Of a stretch of 64,000 nucleotides of DNA, positions 34,388 to 43,091 are shown one piece after another. The stretch lies in NCBI RefSeq assembly GCF_005502275.1, contig NZ_SWLZ01000021.1, forward strand, positions 27,861 through 91,860. Reading direction: 5' to 3'. This DNA comes from Robertmurraya siralis. Lineage in GTDB: Bacteria; Bacillota; Bacilli; Bacillales; Cytobacillaceae. A program made the translations under genes and the position numbers. Position 1 is the first letter of the stretch. The number at the start of each line of letters is the position of its first letter. The notes under the pieces are model-generated. The model was not told where the DNA came from and did not search any database. It worked only from the letters and a program-made list of their open reading frames with translations.

Positions 34388-34765
34388 ATGATCGAAGTAA
34401 AAACATCTCCGCTGAGTAACGGAGAATTCAATAGAGGAGTTTTTGCCACAAGAGATATTAAAAAAGGAACGCTTCTGCATGAGGCCCCTGTTATTTCATA
34501 CCCAAATGATCAGCATGAGCATATCGAAAAAACGATTCTTGCCGATTATGCTTTTGAGTATGGAAAAAATCATTCAGCAATTCTGTTAGGGTATGGTATG
34601 CTTTTCAATCATTCATATGAACCGAATGCCATTTATGAGATTAATTTTGAAAATCACACTTTTGAGTTCTATGCTTTTAAAGATATCAAGGCTGGAGATG
34701 AGATTTTAATTAATTACAACGGTGATGTCGATGACAAAGAACGATTATGGTTTGATCAAGGCTAA
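34388..34765 (+). CDS. SET-domain protein
   Basis: The 125-residue protein is a compact SET fold: GVFATRDIKKGTLLHEAP at the N terminus, the pseudoknot motif FNHSYEPNA, and the C-terminal AFKDIKAGDEILINYNGD. These correspond to the lysine-methyltransferase motifs RGxxA, NHSxxPN and GEExxxxYG. There is no pre-SET or DNA-binding domain. Bacterial SET proteins of this size occur widely, and their targets are mostly unknown. Confidence 0.85.
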   Translation: MIEVKTSPLSNGEFNRGVFATRDIKKGTLLHEAPVISYPNDQHEHIEKTILADYAFEYGKNHSAILLGYGMLFNHSYEPNAIYEINFENHTFEFYAFKDIKAGDEILINYNGDVDDKERLWFDQG

Positions 34766-34850
34766 AATCTTCAAAAACAATCATCAGCGGAAATGCGAAA
34801 TATGCCAACCGCCAAAAACTTCACGCTAACAAAAGAATGGAGTTGATTCT

Positions 34851-34991
34851 ATGAGCAAAGGAAAAGGTGGAACAGGTCGCGGAACAGGAAAAAAGGGCTG
34901 GAATCGCTGGCAGGCTAGTGCAAACAAAGCAAAAAGTGCGAAGCCTTATAAAAGTAAAGGCACGAAGATTCGAAAGGAAAACTCAGAATAA
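34851..34991 (+). CDS. Tiny Lys/Gly-rich protein (DUF3934-like)
   Basis: The 46-residue product starts MSKGKGGTGRGTGKKGWNRW and is strongly basic, with GGAG eight bases before the ATG. It resembles what I recall as DUF3934, a tiny conserved Bacillus protein of unknown function. An overlapping out-of-frame reading is longer but lacks this match and has no ribosome site. Confidence 0.75.
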   Translation: MSKGKGGTGRGTGKKGWNRWQASANKAKSAKPYKSKGTKIRKENSE

Positions 34992-35084
34992 ACCGTCATC
35001 ACATGAAAGACAAATTCCATTTGACAGCAATTCAAAAATCAATTATTTTTAAAGTACCAATAACGAGAGGGTGACCCAATAAAC

Positions 35085-35096
35085 ATGAAGTTCTAA
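35085..35096 (+). CDS. Three-codon leader peptide (MKF) of the ABC-F attenuator
   Basis: ATG-AAG-TTC-TAA follows GAGGGTGACCC. Its last codons and stop lie inside the 5' arm of the leader stem at 35092-35103, so a ribosome held here would block that arm. This is inferred from layout, not from homology. Confidence 0.55.
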   Translation: MKF

Positions 35097-35275
35097 TCCT
35101 ATTTTTCGAAAAGACGAATTGAAGGTTTCAAAAAACACAGTGACTCGGCTGCTTTTTGTGTTGTCTTCAATTTAGATTTTCAGAATAGGATTAGATTTCC
35201 TGTTGTTGTCCTCACAACGACAGCTTCTTTGCGCAGCCATGCGCCTCCTATTCTGAATATAGGAGGCGTTTTTTG
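35085..35275 (+). promoter_or_regulatory. Ribosome-sensing transcription attenuator upstream of the Vga-like gene
   Basis: Four arms are visible. Arm 1 TCTAATCCTATT (35092-35103) is perfectly complementary to arm 2 AATAGGATTAGA (35184-35195). Arm 2 in the shifted window TTCAGAATAGGA (35179-35190) is complementary to arm 3 TCCTATTCTGAA (35246-35257). Arm 3 is also the left side of the terminator CGCCTCCTAT/ATAGGAGGCG (35242-35268) with a T-run. Stalling on the leader peptide would free arm 2 to disrupt the terminator. Confidence 0.85.
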
Positions 35276-35307
35276 TCTCCTCATACTTTTGCAATGGAGA
35301 TGATCGT

Positions 35308-36855
35308 ATGCTTTTAGAAGCGATTGGCATAAAGTTTTATATCAAGGATCAACTATTATTAGATATTGAGCGCATTCAAGTTAATCAAGGAGAACGCATC
35401 GGCCTAATTGGCAAAAACGGAACTGGGAAGACCACTTTATTAGAGGTGCTCGCAGGAAAAAAACAGGCTGAAGAAGGAATGATCCAACTGAATAGCACAT
35501 GTGGGCTTTTACCTCAGCTCAAGCGTTCCAGCACAACTAAAAGTGGTGGTGAAGTGACGCAAGAATATATTATTGAGGCACTGGCGAGAAATCCGGAAAT
35601 ATTGTTAGCAGATGAACCGACTACCCATTTAGATACAGAGCATATTGAATGGTTAGAAAAAAAGTTGAGAGCCTGGCAAGGCGCCATCCTCTTGGTATCC
35701 CATGACAGAGCCTTTTTAGATGCCCTCTGCACCTCGATTTGGGAGCTTGAAAATGGTTGCATTAAAGAGTACAACGGCAATTATTCGGACTATTTGGAGC
35801 AGAAGGAGCTTGAATTACGGAGCCATGCAGCAGCCTATGAAAAATATGAACAAAAGAAAAAACAATTGGAAGAAGCATTGATTTTAAAAGAAAAGAAGGC
35901 AGCACGCGCAACAAAAGCACCGAAAAAAGGAATTGAGTCGAAAAAGGTGAAGCCGTATTTTGCCAAAAAACAAAAAAAGTTGCAAGCAGTTGCGAAATCA
36001 ATTGAAACGAGATTGGAAAAACTCGAAAAGGTGGAAAAAATCAAGGAAACTTCCCCCATACAGATGGCATTGCCTAACGAAGAAGCGTTCACTGGCAGAA
36101 CGATCCTCCGTGTCCTCAATGTAGCAGGAGGGTTTGTCAACCGTGTTCTCTGGAAAAAAGCGAGCTTCGAGGTGCGCGGCGGTGACAAACTAGCCATCGT
36201 TGGAGCAAATGGAAGCGGGAAAACGACGTTACTGAAGAAAATCATTGAAAATGACGTCGGAATCACGCTTTCACCCGCTGTAAAATATGGTTATTTCAGT
36301 CAAACAATCGATCTTTTAGATTCTGAAAAATCGATTTTAGAAAATGTGCAAATTTCATCCGAGCAAACGGAGACCTTCATCCGCATCGTTTTAGCACGGC
36401 TCCATTTTTTCCGGGAGGATGTCTACAAACAAGTTAAAGTCCTTAGTGGCGGCGAACGTGTCAAAGTAGCCCTCGCCAAGTTATTCGTCAGTAATATTAA
36501 TACACTTATTCTGGACGAACCAACCAACTTTCTTGATATCGAGGCCGTTGAAGCATTGGAGTCCTTACTGATGGAATATAGAGGAACGATCATTTTCGTC
36601 TCCCATGATCGCCGCTTCATTGAAAAAATTGCAACAAGAATATTGACGATAGAAAATGAAGAGATTCGTGTATTCGAAGGCACTTATCAGGAATACAAAA
36701 CTTATGAGCCACGCTCAGAAGAAGAAGATAATCTTCTCCTTCTGGAAACGAAGATCACTGAAGTGTTGAGCAGATTAAGCATTGAACCGAGTGCCGAACT
36801 CGAACAAGAATTCCAAAGATTGCTGGCTCGTAAAAGAAAAGCGTTAGAGAAGTAA
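35308..36855 (+). CDS. vga: Vga-like ABC-F ribosomal protection protein
   Basis: The 515-residue protein has two ATPase domains joined by a long Lys/Glu-rich linker (about residues 165-260) and no membrane segment, the ABC-F plan. Domain 1 has GLIGKNGTGKTT and the compact KSGGEVTQEYI signature with LLADEPTTHLD. Domain 2 has IVGANGSGKTT, LSGGERVKVALAKLF and LILDEPTNFLD. The compact first domain, the KPYFAKKQKKL linker segment and the ending LLLETKITEVLSRLSIEPS match staphylococcal Vga(A) closely as I recall it. Such proteins dislodge lincosamide, streptogramin A and pleuromutilin antibiotics. The attenuator upstream supports antibiotic-induced expression. Exact resistance range cannot be read. 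Confidence 0.9.
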   Translation: MLLEAIGIKFYIKDQLLLDIERIQVNQGERIGLIGKNGTGKTTLLEVLAGKKQAEEGMIQLNSTCGLLPQLKRSSTTKSGGEVTQEYIIEALARNPEILLADEPTTHLDTEHIEWLEKKLRAWQGAILLVSHDRAFLDALCTSIWELENGCIKEYNGNYSDYLEQKELELRSHAAAYEKYEQKKKQLEEALILKEKKAARATKAPKKGIESKKVKPYFAKKQKKLQAVAKSIETRLEKLEKVEKIKETSPIQMALPNEEAFTGRTILRVLNVAGGFVNRVLWKKASFEVRGGDKLAIVGANGSGKTTLLKKIIENDVGITLSPAVKYGYFSQTIDLLDSEKSILENVQISSEQTETFIRIVLARLHFFREDVYKQVKVLSGGERVKVALAKLFVSNINTLILDEPTNFLDIEAVEALESLLMEYRGTIIFVSHDRRFIEKIATRILTIENEEIRVFEGTYQEYKTYEPRSEEEDNLLLLETKITEVLSRLSIEPSAELEQEFQRLLARKRKALEK

Positions 36856-37030
36856 AAAACAAAAGCGCATGGCGAAAAATGATCCCTGCCATGATGAACA
36901 AAAGCGCTTTCCTACATGCTCATCGTCGGCCAAACGATTATTGGCTGTTTTTACGGCAACTTACGGTGCAAGCCACTTACGGAGGCTTCAGGTAATTAAT
37001 CCGGTTATTCACCTTAACTCATAGCAATGA

Positions 37031-37067
37031 CAAAGGTGATCGGGAATTCCGTCCGATCACCTTTGTT
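37031..37067. terminator. Bidirectional terminator
   Basis: CAAAGGTGATCGG and CCGATCACCTTTG form a perfect 13-bp stem around GAATTCCGT. It lies between the convergent Vga-like and YbaK genes. A weaker hairpin (AAAGCGC/GCGCTTT, 36862-36910) follows the Vga-like stop. Confidence 0.88.
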
Positions 37068-37085
37068 TGATCAAAAGTCTATTAT

Positions 37086-37583
37086 TCATGATATTGCTAC
37101 CGCTGATTCATCCGTCCAGCCTTTACAGACATCAACCCAATCCTGAGCTCCTGCGTATTCCTGAATTTCTTCACACGAAAGTTCAATCGCTGAATTTGTG
37201 CTCCCGCATGCTGGAAATAAGGTGTCAAAGCGTTTCATCGAAACATCAAGATAAACATCCAAATTATTCGCTAAACCGAAAGGACAAACTCCACCAATCT
37301 TATGTCCAGTTTGTGCAAATACTTCGTCCGGAGATAGCATCCGAGCTTTAAAACCAAAAGTCTTGCGAAACTTTTTGTTGTCTATTTTCGCATCTCCAGC
37401 AGCGACCACAAGAATCGCTTGCTCCCCTTCTCCACGAAAAGAAAGGGTTTTGGCAATCCTAGCCGGAATGACCCCAATGGCTTCCGCAGCCATATCGACA
37501 GTCGCACTCGATTGTTCAAAAATTTGCACATCTGTATCCCGATTCCATTTCTTAAAATGTTCTAATACACTTTCTAATGACAT
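37086..37583 (-). CDS. YbaK/ProX-type aminoacyl-tRNA deacylase
   Basis: The 165-residue protein has the YbaK fold blocks: IFEQSSATVDMAAEAIG, IAKTLSFRG, GDAKIDNKKFRK, IGGVCPFGL, and LDVSMKRFDTLFPACGSTNSAIEL. Family members clear mischarged Cys-tRNA(Pro) or related species in trans. The start is the ATG after GGGAGGGAGCTCG, 12 codons inside the longest frame. Substrate specificity is not readable. Confidence 0.87.
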   Translation of the reverse strand: MSLESVLEHFKKWNRDTDVQIFEQSSATVDMAAEAIGVIPARIAKTLSFRGEGEQAILVVAAGDAKIDNKKFRKTFGFKARMLSPDEVFAQTGHKIGGVCPFGLANNLDVYLDVSMKRFDTLFPACGSTNSAIELSCEEIQEYAGAQDWVDVCKGWTDESAVAIS

Positions 37584-37657
37584 CGAGCTCCCTCCCAGCT
37601 TTTTACCATATAATAACACGCTTTAATGCAGTGAAGCAATCGTTATAAACATTAATG

Positions 37658-38413
37658 CTAACGGCCAAACAGTCTGCTCCAAAATCCCTTTTTCACTTGT
37701 GTGTCAGGCTTTTCACTTACTAACGGCTTGTGCTCTTCCTCTTTTTCTATTAATACTCCTTTCTCCTTTGCTTCCTTAATCCAGCTCGGAAATTCAGTCA
37801 GAAGCATATCATAGAGTTGTTCATCAGAGATAGCATCGACATCTTCAATATGAATAAAGTTCGCATTATCAACAAAGCGGCCCTCAAGTGTATCTATTTT
37901 TCGCAAAAAGTCGAAATTACCATTGCCGATCCCAACAAATTGCCAAAATAGTGGTTTAATAGACGTCCCTTCAATGATCGATTTAATCGATTTTTGACAA
38001 CCACCATCATTAATAAAAACAATAAAAGCAGGGTCGTCACTTATCTCTTCCTTCGTATATTTCTTGACAACATCCTTCATCACAGGCGGTTCATCGTTTC
38101 TGCCAAATTTATGTATCAGTTCATTCTCAAGAATGTGCCGATTTACATATCCTTCGAAATCCCGTTCCGTTACCGGTTTCAATCTCGAAAACTCGTTGTC
38201 ATACACCCAAATATCCAAAGCACCATCATCATCAAATTGTGAAGCAACCGCAAGTATGCGCTCCACCACTTTTTGAACCGTACCATTTTTGTATAAAGTT
38301 CGCATTGAACCAGTAATATCCAGAACCAATCCGACTCGGGCTCTCACTGTCATCAATTTCTTTTTTTCCAAAATAATTTTTACCGCTTTCTTTTGCAAGT
38401 CAATTGTCGCCAT
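37658..38413 (-). CDS. VWA-domain protein
   Basis: The 251-residue protein has a von Willebrand A domain with the MIDAS motif DITGS at residues 32-36, followed by a conserved Asp in FIVFINDGG. The C-terminal 30 residues are charged and end in KKGFWSRLFGR. Similar proteins lie in tellurite-resistance (Ter) clusters, but no ter genes are near. It has no signal peptide, so it acts in the cytosol. GGAGGAATAAA precedes the ATG. Confidence 0.82.
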   Translation of the reverse strand: MATIDLQKKAVKIILEKKKLMTVRARVGLVLDITGSMRTLYKNGTVQKVVERILAVASQFDDDGALDIWVYDNEFSRLKPVTERDFEGYVNRHILENELIHKFGRNDEPPVMKDVVKKYTKEEISDDPAFIVFINDGGCQKSIKSIIEGTSIKPLFWQFVGIGNGNFDFLRKIDTLEGRFVDNANFIHIEDVDAISDEQLYDMLLTEFPSWIKEAKEKGVLIEKEEEHKPLVSEKPDTQVKKGFWSRLFGR

Positions 38414-38505
38414 TTTATTCCTCCTCCCATATTTCTTCTATCATAGCGCAAAGTAAAATAAAGGAATTAAAGTAGTGCTAATTTGATGCTTTTTTCCTAA
38501 AAAAA

Positions 38506-38694
38506 TTATAACCAGCTTTCTGGAGTTAAAAATACTACGACAACAACACAAATAAATATAAACGCAAGCAAAATTAATAGTTTCATTAGCCCTCTCTTAC
38601 TCAGGCCATTATTTTCAGTCGATTCTTTTCGCGTGATCATTAGTCCAATGAAGATTCCAATAATGACAATCGCTAGCAGAAAGTAACCTCCCAT
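38506..38694 (-). CDS. Small membrane protein
   Basis: The 62-residue protein has two membrane segments separated by a charged loop (TRKESTENNGLSKRG). TTGGAGGGATTTATGTC precedes the ATG. It is 18 bases from the membrane protein gene upstream and so probably co-transcribed with the XRE regulator unit. Function unknown. Confidence 0.65.
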   Translation of the reverse strand: MGGYFLLAIVIIGIFIGLMITRKESTENNGLSKRGLMKLLILLAFIFICVVVVVFLTPESWL

Positions 38695-38712
38695 GACATA
38701 AATCCCTCCAAT

Positions 38713-39090
38713 TTAGTAGATTCTAGAATAAACAACGAATGAGATAAATACGGTACAGATAATTAATGCCGTTAAAATATGCAGTAATTCATTGGCAGCC
38801 AATGTAAAAAATTCTATTTGCAAACCTAAATTAAAAATAATTAAGTACACCATTAAAGCACTTACAGAAAAGAACATCCCTTTTTCTCTTATCAGCTTCA
38901 TCCGCTCATCCTTCTGCTGAAAATGTGGTGAAAGATAGCTTAAGCAAAAGCACATTACTGTCAGCGCAAACATTAATAAAAAGCTTGTATGAAACGGTTC
39001 ATCTGCCACAAGATTGGTAACTAATAGCAAGCCTCCAATGGCAAAAAAGAACAGGCCGAGAATTAAAAACAAGATTCTATTGTTTCGCAT
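38713..39090 (-). CDS. Membrane protein paired with an XRE regulator
   Basis: The 125-residue protein has four membrane segments. The start at 39090 follows AAAAAGGGGAAAAGAG and overlaps the regulator stop by 14 bases. Upstream codons of the longer frame read the regulator gene in another phase and are not coding. This XRE-plus-membrane-protein pairing is common in Bacillus, but the role is unknown. Confidence 0.72.
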   Translation of the reverse strand: MRNNRILFLILGLFFFAIGGLLLVTNLVADEPFHTSFLLMFALTVMCFCLSYLSPHFQQKDERMKLIREKGMFFSVSALMVYLIIFNLGLQIEFFTLAANELLHILTALIICTVFISFVVYSRIY

Positions 39091-39301
39091 CTCTTTTCCC
39101 CTTTTTCTCTTCTTCAAAAACAAATAATTCCTCAATCGTGGTATTAAACGTTTTAGCAAGCAGAAATGCAAGTGGAAGCGAAGGCGAGTATTTTCCCTTT
39201 TCAATCGAAATAATCGTCTGTCTTGAAACCCCTAATTTTTCAGCTAGACGATCTTGGGACAAGCCATATTTTTTTCGATATTCAACTACATGATTTTTCA
39301 A
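39077..39301 (-). CDS. XRE-family small transcriptional regulator
   Basis: The 74-residue protein is a single Cro/C1-type helix-turn-helix, EYRKKYGLSQDRLAEKLGVSRQTIISIEKGKYSPSLPLAFLLAKTFNTTIEELF, with a short charged tail. The TTG at 39301 is spaced six bases from AGGTGG. It is the first gene of a three-gene unit with two membrane proteins and probably regulates it. Confidence 0.88.
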   Translation of the reverse strand: MKNHVVEYRKKYGLSQDRLAEKLGVSRQTIISIEKGKYSPSLPLAFLLAKTFNTTIEELFVFEEEKKGKRDAKQ

Positions 39302-39437
39302 TAACAACCACCTACCCTACTTTTAGTATAAATGTAAAATAAACTTTACGTCAAGTATCCTTTACATTCAATCAATAAAAAAGTTCAGAGCTTTGACAAC
39401 TCTAAACTCAAGAATGTCCGGGGTAATCAAGGTTTTC

Positions 39438-40223
39438 TTATAACAATTCCTTTATACGTTTCATGACTGAATGAATCGTTAACCGATGAAATGAAATGAG
39501 CTCGCCTTTAAATACAACGGAGAAAATCCCATAAGGAGTTGGCGACAGTTCCATTAATTCTGTCCTATCTTTAAAATCGATCATTTTCACATCTAGTCCT
39601 AATTTTTGTGCCCCTATTTTTATGTTTTCGGTCGCAACCTCAACATAAGGACATTGAAAAGAGCGTAATATCGTAAGATCAGTGAATTTCTTTAACCTCT
39701 CATCCCAGTTGGTCGGGAATACTGGCAGTGGTGCGTCTTTAGCAAACTGATATACGAGTAACTCAAAGTTATATGGAGCTGTGTCCACTAATGTGAAACC
39801 ATTTTTCAAAAAAATGTCCTTGCTTGGTGTCCAGGAAGTGTGGGAGTTGGTCACTACAACTACACCATATTTAGACTCTTTTTTGGCATCTTCAAGGCAT
39901 CTATGAAGCAATTTACTGCCGTAGCCTTTACCTGTTTCGCTTACCCATAAGCAATGGATCACTAAATAGTTATCAGCATGAACAACTCTGGAAGAATGTT
40001 GTGATTCCGTATATTCAATAAAACCGACTTGTTTCTTATGTTCAAGTAACTGAATATATTTTAATCCTTCTTCAAATTGGGCATTCAACCACTTATTTTT
40101 ATTTATGTATCCCGTTGATTTCTTCTTGCTTCTTAAACAATAGCTCCCCATTCCTTCGAGAAATTCCGTATCTAATTCTATCAATTCTAAATGGGACTCC
40201 TTTTTAGGCAACCGGTGTCCCAT
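39438..40223 (-). CDS. yoaP: GNAT acetyltransferase with YoaP-type C-terminal domain
   Basis: The 261-residue protein has a GNAT fold in its first about 150 residues, with the acetyl-CoA loop [19 protein letters not shown]. The C-terminal YoaP-like part has [21 protein letters not shown] and [15 protein letters not shown]. The start is the ATG after GAGGAGGTTCCAA. It overlaps the csaA stop by 20 bases, so the two genes are coupled. The acetylated substrate is unknown. Confidence 0.83.
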   Translation of the reverse strand: MGHRLPKKESHLELIELDTEFLEGMGSYCLRSKKKSTGYINKNKWLNAQFEEGLKYIQLLEHKKQVGFIEYTESQHSSRVVHADNYLVIHCLWVSETGKGYGSKLLHRCLEDAKKESKYGVVVVTNSHTSWTPSKDIFLKNGFTLVDTAPYNFELLVYQFAKDAPLPVFPTNWDERLKKFTDLTILRSFQCPYVEVATENIKIGAQKLGLDVKMIDFKDRTELMELSPTPYGIFSVVFKGELISFHRLTIHSVMKRIKELL

Positions 40224-40533
40224 TTGGAACCTCCTCATCGATACTCAACAGCACGACATCATCTGCCTCTGGAACTCCCCCAAGTACCAATACTTCTGAT
40301 TTAAAACCGGCAATTCTCCGCGGAGGAAAATTGACTACCGCTACTATTTGTCGTCCGATGATCTGTTCAGGGGTATACCGTTTCGTAATTTGTGCAGATG
40401 AGCGTTTGATTCCTAGTTCACCAAAATCAATTTCCAATTTAAGCGCTGGCTTTCGTGCCTCTGGAAACGGCTCCGCCTTTACTATCGTACCGACACGCAA
40501 ATCCAACTTCATAAAATCTTCAATCGTTGCCAT
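40204..40533 (-). CDS. csaA: CsaA chaperone / tRNA-binding-domain protein
   Basis: The 109-residue protein is a stand-alone EMAP-II-like OB fold: [60 protein letters not shown] and [10 protein letters not shown]. These match CsaA, which has export-chaperone activity in B. subtilis. GGAGGAGATAAAA precedes the ATG. Length is exactly typical. Confidence 0.95.
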   Translation of the reverse strand: MATIEDFMKLDLRVGTIVKAEPFPEARKPALKLEIDFGELGIKRSSAQITKRYTPEQIIGRQIVAVVNFPPRRIAGFKSEVLVLGGVPEADDVVLLSIDEEVPNGTPVA

Positions 40534-40628
40534 TTTTATCTCCTCCTATGACTTTCATTTTAATGAAGTGAGCAAAATGAAGCAATATTATGACCATTTT
40601 ATCGCATAATAGAGATTGAGGTGAAATC

Positions 40629-41810
40629 ATGTATAAGCTATTATCACATAATGATTTAGATGGGGTTGGATGCGGAATCCTTGCGAAACTGGCCTTTGGC
40701 AAGGACGTACAGGTTCGTTACAACTCAATTGCTGCATTAAATCGGGAAGTGGAATCGTTTTTTGAGAATGATGATCCAGAAACATTTCTTTTTATAACCG
40801 ACTTATCTATGAACGAAAAAAATGAAAAAAACATAGAGGCCTTTTATCAATCAGGGGGAAAAGTGCAGCTTATTGACCATCACAAAACATCCCTAAATTA
40901 TAATCAATATGATTGGGGGAACGTTGTCGTTGAAGATGACGATGGGAAGCCTGCTTCAGCAACCTCCCTTTTTTATCACTATTTGGTTAATAGAGGCCAT
41001 TTATCGAAAACAGAAGCGTTGGACGAATTTGTTGAGCTCATCCGCCAATATGATACATGGGAATGGGAAAAGAACAATAATCAGCAAGCTCAACGCCTTA
41101 ACGCACTCTTCTTCCTTGTTTCAATTGATGAGTTCGAGGAAACGATGCTTGAGCGCCTTAAATCATTTGACCATTTTCAATTTGATGATTTTGAGAAGAA
41201 AATTTTAGATATGGAAGAGGGGAAAATTAAGCGCTACATTCGCCGAAAAAGAAGGGAGATCGTTCAAACACAAATCAACGATCATTTTGCCGGTGTCGTC
41301 TATGCTGAATCCTACCATTCTGAGCTTGGAAACGAACTGGGCAAAGAATATCCACACTTAGATTATATCGCTATTATCAATATGGGAGGAAAACGATTAG
41401 GCTTTCGTACGATTCATGATCATGTAGACGTTTCGGAGATTGCAGGACAATTAGGTGGAGGCGGACATGCAAAAGCAGCGGGATGCACGCTGACTGAAAA
41501 CGCCTATAAGTTGTATGTTAGCAACACCTTTCAACTTGAGCCCCTGCATGAAGATGCAAAAAATAACCGTTACAACCTAAAGGATTGCTCCTTTGGAACG
41601 CTGTATTTAAATCGCCGCGAAGATCATTTTTTCATTCGCCCAAACACGGATTCTGAATGGATAATCGAAAAAAATCGCATGCAATTAGCTCAAACATTCC
41701 CCAGCTTTACGGAAGCTGAGAAATTTCTTAAACGTACTGAAGCTTGCTGGTTAACAGATGACGATCATTTTGTAAACTACTTAAAAAATGAAGTGAAAAA
41801 ACGAAAATGA
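40629..41810 (+). CDS. nrnB: DHH-family nanoRNase/phosphoesterase (NrnB type)
   Basis: The 393-residue protein has the DHH signature blocks SHNDLDGVGCG (residues 6-16), FITDLSM, LIDHHKT (motif DHH) and the C-terminal DHHA1 motif GQLGGGGHAKAAGC. These set two Mn2+ ions that hydrolyse short RNA or 3',5'-nucleotides. Length and motif order match B. subtilis NrnB (YngD), an oligoribonuclease. GAGGTGAAATC precedes the ATG. Confidence 0.88.
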   Translation: MYKLLSHNDLDGVGCGILAKLAFGKDVQVRYNSIAALNREVESFFENDDPETFLFITDLSMNEKNEKNIEAFYQSGGKVQLIDHHKTSLNYNQYDWGNVVVEDDDGKPASATSLFYHYLVNRGHLSKTEALDEFVELIRQYDTWEWEKNNNQQAQRLNALFFLVSIDEFEETMLERLKSFDHFQFDDFEKKILDMEEGKIKRYIRRKRREIVQTQINDHFAGVVYAESYHSELGNELGKEYPHLDYIAIINMGGKRLGFRTIHDHVDVSEIAGQLGGGGHAKAAGCTLTENAYKLYVSNTFQLEPLHEDAKNNRYNLKDCSFGTLYLNRREDHFFIRPNTDSEWIIEKNRMQLAQTFPSFTEAEKFLKRTEACWLTDDDHFVNYLKNEVKKRK

Positions 41811-41838
41811 GGGTCTTTCTATTGGAAACCCTCATTCT
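41807..41838 (+). terminator. Terminator of nrnB
   Basis: ATGAGGGT and ACCCTCAT pair across a loop, with the gene stop inside the left arm and a T-rich tail. Confidence 0.7.
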
Positions 41839-41950
41839 TACGAATATTTGACCCTATTTTTGAACGCAAGCAAGCATAATCATACGGCTTATTAGTCATT
41901 TCTGCCTTTCAAAGGCAAAAATGGCTTTGAATAAAACTTGCAAAATTAGA

Positions 41951-42050
41951 TATATCAGCGATTTTTTTCATATATCGGCGAAAAATGAAATATATCGGCG
42001 AAAATCGGAATATATCAGCGAAAAAACAATTATATCGGCGAAACGCCAAA
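41951..42050. repeat. Phased array of TATATCRGCG, exact 20-bp period
   Basis: The 10-mer TATATCAGCG or TATATCGGCG starts at 41951, 41971, 41991, 42011 and 42031. The 10 bases after each copy vary and are mostly A. It lies between convergent genes, 34 bases past the permease stop on its 3' side. An open frame across it is an effect of the repeat, not a gene. Confidence 0.9.
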
Positions 42051-42083
42051 ATCACGACCAAAAGGCCACCAGAAAGACCAATT

Positions 42084-43091
42084 TTATTTTTTTAACAACA
42101 AATACATAAAATACGGTGCACCAATTAACGCAACCATAATACCTGCAGGAACTCCATCCGGTTCAACAAGATTTCTGCCAATCGTATCTGCCAAAGTAAG
42201 GAGCCAGCCTCCGAGCAAAATTGCTACCGGAATATAAAGCTGATTTCTAGGACCTACTAGTGCTTTAGCAATATGGGGGGCCATTAAACCAATAAAGGCG
42301 ATCCCGCCCGTTACTGAAACAGCGGCTGCGGCCAATGCAACTGCGGCCAACAGCAAGGTAACTCTTTCCTTTTCTACTGCTACACCTACACCCACTGCAA
42401 CTGGCTCACTCACCCCTAACAAATTTAAGCGGTTAGCACGATACAGGGTAAAAGGTACCAACACAATCAGCCACGGCAAAATGGCCAAAATAAACGGCCA
42501 ATCTGCACCCCATATATTCCCGTTCAGCCACTTAGCGATAAAATCGACCTTAAATGGGTCAACTGCTGAGAAAATGATAATCATCACACCGGAAAACGCC
42601 ATGGAAAAACCGACACCAATTAATACTAACCTTACAGGCTGCAGACCTGTTTTACGATCATAGGAAAAAAGATAAAGGAGTGCTGCCGTCAACATCGCAC
42701 CAGCAAAAGCGACAACTGGCAATAGATAGACAAATGAACCACTGCTTACTGGAATAAACAGATAAAAAATAGCAACTCCTAGCCCAGCACCAGCATTTAT
42801 CCCGATAATCCCTGGATCCGCTAAATCATTGCGTGTAATCCCCTGTAAAATGGAACCTGATAAAGCAAGAGCCATCCCTGCCAGTAAGGTGACAATCAAT
42901 CTTGGCATCCGAACGGAGAAAATAACGAACTCTTCTTTAAATGTTCCTTGACCTAATAAAGTGGGGATAAGGCGCTCAAAAGAAACAGATGAACTGCCAA
43001 TTCCCATGCCAATCACTGCAGTTGCTATAATCACAATGGTTAAGACCAACATTGTTAGCCTTTGTTTTTTAACAACACTTGGATGAATCAT
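42084..43091 (-). CDS. Siderophore ABC transporter permease, second subunit
   Basis: The 335-residue FecCD-family permease has about nine membrane segments and the blocks RMPRLIVTLLAGMALALSG, LQGITRNDLADPGIIGINAGAG and GFIGLMAPHIAK. It overlaps the first permease stop by four bases. The pair would form a heterodimeric channel. Fur-box control of the operon supports an iron siderophore substrate. Its 3' flank carries the 20-bp-period repeat array. Confidence 0.92.
   Translation of the reverse strand: MIHPSVVKKQRLTMLVLTIVIIATAVIGMGIGSSSVSFERLIPTLLGQGTFKEEFVIFSVRMPRLIVTLLAGMALALSGSILQGITRNDLADPGIIGINAGAGLGVAIFYLFIPVSSGSFVYLLPVVAFAGAMLTAALLYLFSYDRKTGLQPVRLVLIGVGFSMAFSGVMIIIFSAVDPFKVDFIAKWLNGNIWGADWPFILAILPWLIVLVPFTLYRANRLNLLGVSEPVAVGVGVAVEKERVTLLLAAVALAAAAVSVTGGIAFIGLMAPHIAKALVGPRNQLYIPVAILLGGWLLTLADTIGRNLVEPDGVPAGIMVALIGAPYFMYLLLKK

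Noticed and set aside
34867..35052. Plus-strand frame of 61 codons
   Set aside because: It is out of frame with the tiny 34851-34991 gene, which has a ribosome site and a recognisable basic Gly/Lys sequence.
41951..42050. CRISPR array of short repeats
   Set aside because: Repeats of 10 bp with 10-bp spacers are far too short and no cas genes are present.
41921..42109. Plus-strand frame over the TATATCRGCG array
   Set aside because: Repeat-derived, no ribosome site, and overlaps the end of the permease gene.
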